DNA of 64,000 nt, from the NCBI GenBank assembly GCA_028822695.1, contig JAPKDA010000001.1:1-64000 (forward strand), written 5' to 3'. Both the position numbers and the translations under genes were made by a program. Shown here in pieces: positions 60,584 to 64,000 of the stretch. This DNA is from Akkermansiaceae bacterium. Lineage in GTDB: Bacteria; Verrucomicrobiota; Verrucomicrobiia; Verrucomicrobiales; Akkermansiaceae. The notes beneath the pieces are model-generated. The model searched no databases. It had not been told where the DNA came from and saw only the letters and a program-made list of their open reading frames with translations. The stretch's first letter is position 1, and each line of letters opens with the position of its first letter.

Positions 60584-62044
60584 ATGAATATGAGAGGGTA
60601 TCGTTTTTTGAATCGGATGGCGGTGGGTCTGACTCTGTTGGTTTCGTGTGGTGTGTCTGAAGCACGGTCGTGGACGGATGCGAAGACGGGGAGAACGGTG
60701 GAGGGTGAGTATGTGGAGATGGAGGGTGAGAAGGTGACGGTGCGGCAGAAAAATGGGCGGGTGCTGAAGTTGCCGTTGGGCTTGCTTGCGGAGGCTGATC
60801 AGGAGTTTGTGAAGAGCCAGGGCGGCGGGGTGGCTGCCGGAGGGGGGGAGGCGGATTGGCCGACGTTCCGTGGGGCGGATCGGAGGGATCATTCGCCGGA
60901 CAAGGGTTTGTTGAAGAAGTGGCCGGAGGGTGGGCCGAAGTTGTTGTGGACCTCGAAGGTGGGAGGGAAAGGTTATAGCGGTCCGTCCATCGCGGGAGGG
61001 AAGATGTATTTGTCGGGAACCCGACGGGGGAAGGCGCAGATTTATTGTCTCGATGCAGCGAGGGGAGATGAAGTGTGGAGTGCGGACATCGGGGACGATG
61101 CTGGAGAGGGATACAACGCGGGTTGGGGAGGTGGGCCACGGGGGACGCCGACCTTGGATGACGGGTTGCTGTATGCGATCAGTGCGAACGGAGATTTGGC
61201 CTGTGTGGATGCCTCGGACGGATCGAAGAAGTGGTCGAAGAATTTGGTGGATGACTTTGGGGGGAAGGTTCCGAACTGGGGCTATTCGGAATCACCGCTC
61301 GTGGATGGCGACAAGTTGATCGTGACTCCCGGGGGTAAGGGTGGGGCGATTGTGGCGCTGGACAAGAAGAGTGGGCGGACGCTTTGGCGGAGCAAGGGGC
61401 TGGAGGACGCCGCGCAGTATGCTTCGGTGATCATCGCGGTGGTGAAGGGAAAGAAGCAGTATGTGCAGTTGTTTATGAAGAACCTCGCGGGAGTGGATGC
61501 AGAGAGCGGGGATTTGATTTGGAAGTCACCATGGAAGGGCGGCCGGACGGCGGTGATTCCGACGCCGATTTATCATGACGGGCATGTCTACATGTGTTCG
61601 GGATACGGAGCGGGGAGTAAGTTGGTGAAGATCGATGGGGATGAGGCGGAGGACGTGTGGGTCAACAAGGTGATGAAGAATCATCATGGTGGGGTGGTGT
61701 TGGTAGACGGTTATCTCTACGGATTTTCGGATGCGGGAGGGCTGACTTGCCAGGAGTGGAAGGGCGGGGAGAAGAAGTGGGGTGAGAAGGGTGAGGGGAA
61801 GAGCAAGGGGGCGGTGCACTACGCGGATGGGATGCTCTACTGCCTCGACGAGTCGGAAGGCTCGGTGTTTTTGGTAGAGGCGACGCCGGATGGTTTCAAC
61901 GAGAGGGGGCGGTTTTCAATGCCGGAGGTGACGAAGTTGCGGGAGGGGACGAAGGGGAAGGTTTGGACGCACCCGGTGGTGATTGGAGGGAAGTTGTACC
62001 TGCGGGATCAGGATTTGGTGTTTTGTTTTGACGTGAAGGGGTGA
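60584..62044 (+). CDS. Secreted PQQ-like beta-propeller with N-terminal SHD1-like domain
   Basis: The product is 486 aa from ATG 60584 (60590 also possible). A signal peptide (GLTLLVSCGVSEA) is followed by an SH3-like SHD1 segment (SWTDAKTGRTVEGEYVEMEG, LPLGLLAEADQEFV), then ADWPTFRGADRRDHSPDKGL opening a PQQ-like propeller. Blades are visible as CLDAARGDEVWSADIG, CVDASDGSKKWSKNL, ALDKKSGRTLWRSKG and GVDAESGDLIWKSPW. It is a second, longer member of the class at 52389; the extra domain is also seen in the TGA-interrupted gene at 27453. A binding or sensing role at the surface is inferred. Confidence 0.92.
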   Translation: MNMRGYRFLNRMAVGLTLLVSCGVSEARSWTDAKTGRTVEGEYVEMEGEKVTVRQKNGRVLKLPLGLLAEADQEFVKSQGGGVAAGGGEADWPTFRGADRRDHSPDKGLLKKWPEGGPKLLWTSKVGGKGYSGPSIAGGKMYLSGTRRGKAQIYCLDAARGDEVWSADIGDDAGEGYNAGWGGGPRGTPTLDDGLLYAISANGDLACVDASDGSKKWSKNLVDDFGGKVPNWGYSESPLVDGDKLIVTPGGKGGAIVALDKKSGRTLWRSKGLEDAAQYASVIIAVVKGKKQYVQLFMKNLAGVDAESGDLIWKSPWKGGRTAVIPTPIYHDGHVYMCSGYGAGSKLVKIDGDEAEDVWVNKVMKNHHGGVVLVDGYLYGFSDAGGLTCQEWKGGEKKWGEKGEGKSKGAVHYADGMLYCLDESEGSVFLVEATPDGFNERGRFSMPEVTKLREGTKGKVWTHPVVIGGKLYLRDQDLVFCFDVKG

Positions 62045-62212
62045 GGAGAAGTCGGAGGTCAGAGGTCGGAGAGGAGGGTTGAGAGTGAGGCGGCCCTGCA
62101 TGAGGCGCCCATTCAGGTCGCGGACTTTGGGAGGGCCGGATCCCCGGGACTTTGTCCGGGGATGGAATGAGTGGCCCCGTTGGGGCAGGGGGAGACTTGG
62201 AGAAAGCGCTGT
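62045..62212. repeat. Intergenic palindromes between converging genes
   Basis: ATCCCCGG-gactttgt-CCGGGGAT near 62142-62165 and GGCCCCGTTGGGGC near 62173-62187. They may serve as bidirectional terminators. No gene is present. Confidence 0.5.
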
Positions 62213-62860
62213 TTATTTGGCCGCCGATTTCGATCGCTTGGCGCCTTTGACGAGAGAGCGGAGGATGCCTTTGAAGGCGAACGGGGGCATGCCGAGGCCT
62301 TGGGCAATTTCCAAGAGAAGCTCCTTTTCGGTGTGGTGGTATTCATCGTCGGCCATGGCGACGAGGCAACCGGCTCGGACGATGACTTCGGCTCCTTCGA
62401 TGTTGAGGTAGCCACGCATCCGGGAGAGGACGTCGGCCAAGGTTTCGCCGGACTCCTGCATTTGGGCGATTTCGGCACGGAGGGCTTCTTCGCTGAGCGC
62501 GTGACCGGAGAGGCCGAAGTAGACCTGGTGGATGATCTTGACCTCCTCGTCCTTGATGTCGCCGTCGGCGAGAAGCATGGCGATCATGACTTTTCGTGCT
62601 CCGCGGTGGGAATGAGCTTCGAGATCGGAGGGGTATTTCTCCGGGTGGAAATTGAGGACGTCGGGGTGATAGGTGCGCTTGCAGCTCAGGCACTCCACGA
62701 ACTCGCCCATTTTGTCGAGTGGGACGAGAGGCAAATTGCAGAACGAGAAGAATCGGCGGACGCTGCGGTGTCGGTATTCCTGTCCGGCACCGCATTTGGG
62801 GCAGTGGAACTCACCCTCTGATTGGGTGGTGTTGACGCCGCGGGTGCCGAAGAAGATCAT
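62213..62860 (-). CDS. Zinc-ribbon plus TerB-like domain protein
   Basis: The product is 215 aa. The N-terminal zinc ribbon pairs FHCPKCGAG (near residue 18) with FVECLSCKRTYHP (near 54). From about residue 80, a TerB-like acidic helical domain follows: AMLLADGDIKDEEVKIIHQ and CLVAMADDEYHHTEKELLLEIAQGLG carry the paired Asp/Glu motifs that bind metals in TerB. TerB proteins are linked to stress and tellurite-resistance complexes. The zinc ribbon suggests DNA, RNA or protein contact. The C-terminus is basic (KGAKRSKSAAK). It is cytosolic. Confidence 0.88.
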   Translation of the reverse strand: MIFFGTRGVNTTQSEGEFHCPKCGAGQEYRHRSVRRFFSFCNLPLVPLDKMGEFVECLSCKRTYHPDVLNFHPEKYPSDLEAHSHRGARKVMIAMLLADGDIKDEEVKIIHQVYFGLSGHALSEEALRAEIAQMQESGETLADVLSRMRGYLNIEGAEVIVRAGCLVAMADDEYHHTEKELLLEIAQGLGMPPFAFKGILRSLVKGAKRSKSAAK

Positions 62861-62919
62861 GGACGGCCAATAGGTCGCGGGTGGAGTGGGGGAGTGTCAA
62901 CGAGATTTGCAGAGAGGCA

Positions 62920-63030
62920 CTAATTTGGCAGCTGCAGCACTGCAGCGACGGGGTAGTGATCCGAGGGGAGGATGAAAAGGGTGGTGAGGATGCGCATTGG
63001 GGGGCCGTGGCAGAAACGTTCGGCTTTGTC
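62920..63030 (-). pseudogene. C-terminal fragment resembling an endonuclease/exonuclease/phosphatase domain
   Basis: A minus-strand frame ends RILTTLFILPSDHYPVAAVL before TAG 62920-62922. The S-D-H-Y-P-V block is the typical last motif of EEP-family hydrolases. The rest of the gene is absent upstream, where palindromic repeats start (GGACCG...CGGTCC near 63070-63090). Confidence 0.4.
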
Positions 63031-63146
63031 GAAGAAGCAGGAGGGGGAGGGCTCTGCGGGACGCTGAACCGACGGACCGCTCGGAGATCGGTCCCTGCCA
63101 TAGGGTGCGCTTGCCTTGTTGAGGGTCATTGGCTTACTTCTCCGGC

Positions 63147-63467
63147 ATGAGTGAACTGAGCTGTCCGATGTGTGAAATGACGGATCTTTTGGAGCATCCC
63201 GACAAGCATGAGTGCATGACCTGTGGGCACGAGTGGGAGAAGGAGGCCGCGGAGCGGGTGGTGAAGGATGCCTATGGGAACGTTTTGGTGAAGGGAGACA
63301 TTGTGGCGATGATCAAGGATTTGAAGTTGAAGGGGACCTCGAAGGTTCTAAAATCGGGGATGAAGTCGAAGCCGATTCGCTTGGTGGAGGGCGATCATGA
63401 GATCGACTGCAAGATGGATGGGGTGGCGATCGCGTTGAAGGCGTGTTTTGTGAAGAAGGTGAGTTGA
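63147..63467 (+). CDS. yjdM: YjdM/PhnA-family zinc-ribbon protein
   Basis: The product is 106 aa from ATG 63147, as usual for the family. The zinc ribbon is CPMCEMTDLLEHPDKHECMTCGHEW, given as CPMC...CMTC. The C-terminal part matches the PhnA domain: VVKDAYGNVLVKGDIVAMI, KGTSKVLKSGMKSKPIRLVEG and MDGVAIALKACFVKKVS. The family was once thought to be a phosphonoacetate hydrolase, but that role belongs to another protein; the true function is unknown. The next small gene starts 8 nt later. Confidence 0.95.
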   Translation: MSELSCPMCEMTDLLEHPDKHECMTCGHEWEKEAAERVVKDAYGNVLVKGDIVAMIKDLKLKGTSKVLKSGMKSKPIRLVEGDHEIDCKMDGVAIALKACFVKKVS

Positions 63468-63475
63468 GGGGACGT

Positions 63476-63679
63476 ATGAGGGGGGCCATGATCAAAGGTT
63501 TCTCTGTTCTCGCGTTTTCACTCATCACGGCCGTTGCTCCTCTTTTTGGGGAGGTCGGAGGGTCTTCATTTTGGGAGGCGAAGAGTGGGGGGATGGCAGA
63601 TGAAAAGAAGGAGGAAGAGAGCAAGACGGGACAGGTGGTGTTTACGATAGATCGGAAAAAACTCTCACGGGAAAATTGA
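63476..63679 (+). CDS. Small secreted protein, unknown
   Basis: The product is 67 aa from ATG 63476 (63488 is an alternative). A signal peptide (MIKGFSVLAFSLITAVAPLFG) leaves a charged mature part of about 40 residues (SGGMADEKKEEESKTGQVVF, ending DRKKLSREN). I know of no family. It follows yjdM by 8 nt and is probably translated with it. Confidence 0.55.
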   Translation: MRGAMIKGFSVLAFSLITAVAPLFGEVGGSSFWEAKSGGMADEKKEEESKTGQVVFTIDRKKLSREN

Positions 63680-63756
63680 TTCCTTAAGAGTTGGTTAAGG
63701 GGGCTGGACGGTTGGGGGATCTCTGGCATAGTTGGAGAGGAAAGGATGTTATTGCC

Positions 63757-64000
63757 ATGAATCGTCGCCATTGGATCGTTACGACCGCAGTTGCCGCGGC
63801 AGGGGTGATTGGGTTTCAGGTTGGGAACCTGGAAGTCAGTGATCATCTTCCGGAAGAGGAGGCGCGGCCGCTGATTGGGATCGCGAGTGTGGATGGAGAG
63901 GCCTATGTGAATGCGGTGCGGGAGGCGGGAGGGATTCCGGTGATTTTACCGAAGAGCAGTGGGGCAGAGGCGATTGATGACTATTTGGAGTGTCTCGATG
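63757..64000 (+). CDS. Gamma-glutamyl-gamma-aminobutyrate hydrolase-like peptidase C26 (5' end only)
   Basis: ATG 63757 opens a frame to the window edge (81 codons). A short signal-like N-terminus (WIVTTAVAAAGVIGFQVG) is followed by RPLIGIASVDGEAYVNAV and REAGGIPVILPKSSGAEAID. This matches the start of class-I glutamine-amidotransferase-like C26 peptidases (PuuD-like), which open with 'PLIGI...YV.AV..AGG.PV.LP'. An AGAGGAAAGGA purine-rich stretch about 15 nt upstream may be its ribosome site. The catalytic Cys lies beyond the window. The signal-like N-terminus is unusual for this cytosolic family. Confidence 0.75.
   Translation, partial: MNRRHWIVTTAVAAAGVIGFQVGNLEVSDHLPEEEARPLIGIASVDGEAYVNAVREAGGIPVILPKSSGAEAIDDYLECLD

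Noticed and set aside
59466-61139. 557-codon minus frame extending the esterase
   Set aside because: The first 240 residues are Pro/Ser/Thr-rich and lie antisense to the start of the PQQ gene; the signal peptide at 60416 marks the real start.
62045-62212. Replication origin or DnaA-box cluster
   Set aside because: No TTATCCACA-type clusters seen here or elsewhere in the window.

Overview
The window most resembles a member of the Verrucomicrobiota (or a close PVC relative). The evidence is the mix of protein families: a PSCyt/DUF1549-DUF1553 cytochrome beside a DUF1501 protein, a PVC-type CxxCH heme-binding/HEAT protein, a DUF6797 protein, several formylglycine sulfatases, DUF1080 and ThuA sugar-related proteins, and PQQ-like propellers. 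This is inference from families, not a phylogenetic placement. The + strand is G-rich almost throughout, so genes on either strand take their third-position bias from it. The exceptions are dnaK, groES, groEL and the gene at 27453.

Region 1 (about 136-18703, all minus strand, transcribed right to left) looks like one ten-gene envelope operon. It runs: PSCyt/DUF1549-DUF1553 protein, DUF1501 protein, a 727-aa TPR protein, a 2374-aa TPR/beta-sandwich giant, ExbB/TolQ, two ExbD/TolR, a single-pass linker protein, a membrane DUF4159 protein and a 509-aa TPR protein. I propose it as a proton-motive-force-coupled periplasmic machine. It is the best candidate here for an undescribed system.

Region 2 (18704-23319) is a divergent control region with a near-consensus sigma-54 (-24/-12) promoter, then dnaK, groES and groEL, closed by a strong terminator. 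The usual partners (grpE, dnaJ, hrcA) and a CIRCE operator are not visible. groES and groEL have A/C-rich leaders without Shine-Dalgarno sequences.

Region 3 (23404-36345) carries mostly secreted or catabolic single genes: DUF1080 protein, PHP phosphoesterase, SecD-P1-like protein, spermidine-synthase-like protein, sulfatase, lactonase, SMP-30, YchJ-like, HIT and BtpA proteins. It also holds two decayed genes (a frameshifted small gene at 26850 and an M56/BlaR1 remnant beside an intact BlaI repressor). A gene at 27453 is interrupted by an in-frame TGA and continues as convincing coding sequence for 44 more codons.

Region 4 (36767-46138) holds a penta-heme-motif cytochrome with its DUF6797 partner, the RNase P RNA, an ABC-2-like membrane protein, a two-domain aspartyl protease and tyrS.

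Region 5 (46469-64000) holds a membrane protein, tRNA-His with rnc, an esterase and coupled hypothetical gene, VCBS-repeat protein, ThuA protein, PQQ propellers, a PanB-like enzyme, the PVC heme/HEAT protein, a chimeric sulfatase/DUF1501 remnant, an esterase, a TerB/zinc-ribbon protein, YjdM, a small secreted protein and the start of a class-I glutamine-amidotransferase-like hydrolase.

The gaps between genes are filled with several families of short palindromic and tandem repeats. Some are MITE-like with perfect terminal inverted repeats, and some show compensating stem changes between copies. They sit mainly at gene 3' ends; two have been absorbed into coding sequence. Intergenic gene fragments and frameshifts at C-runs point to steady gene decay.
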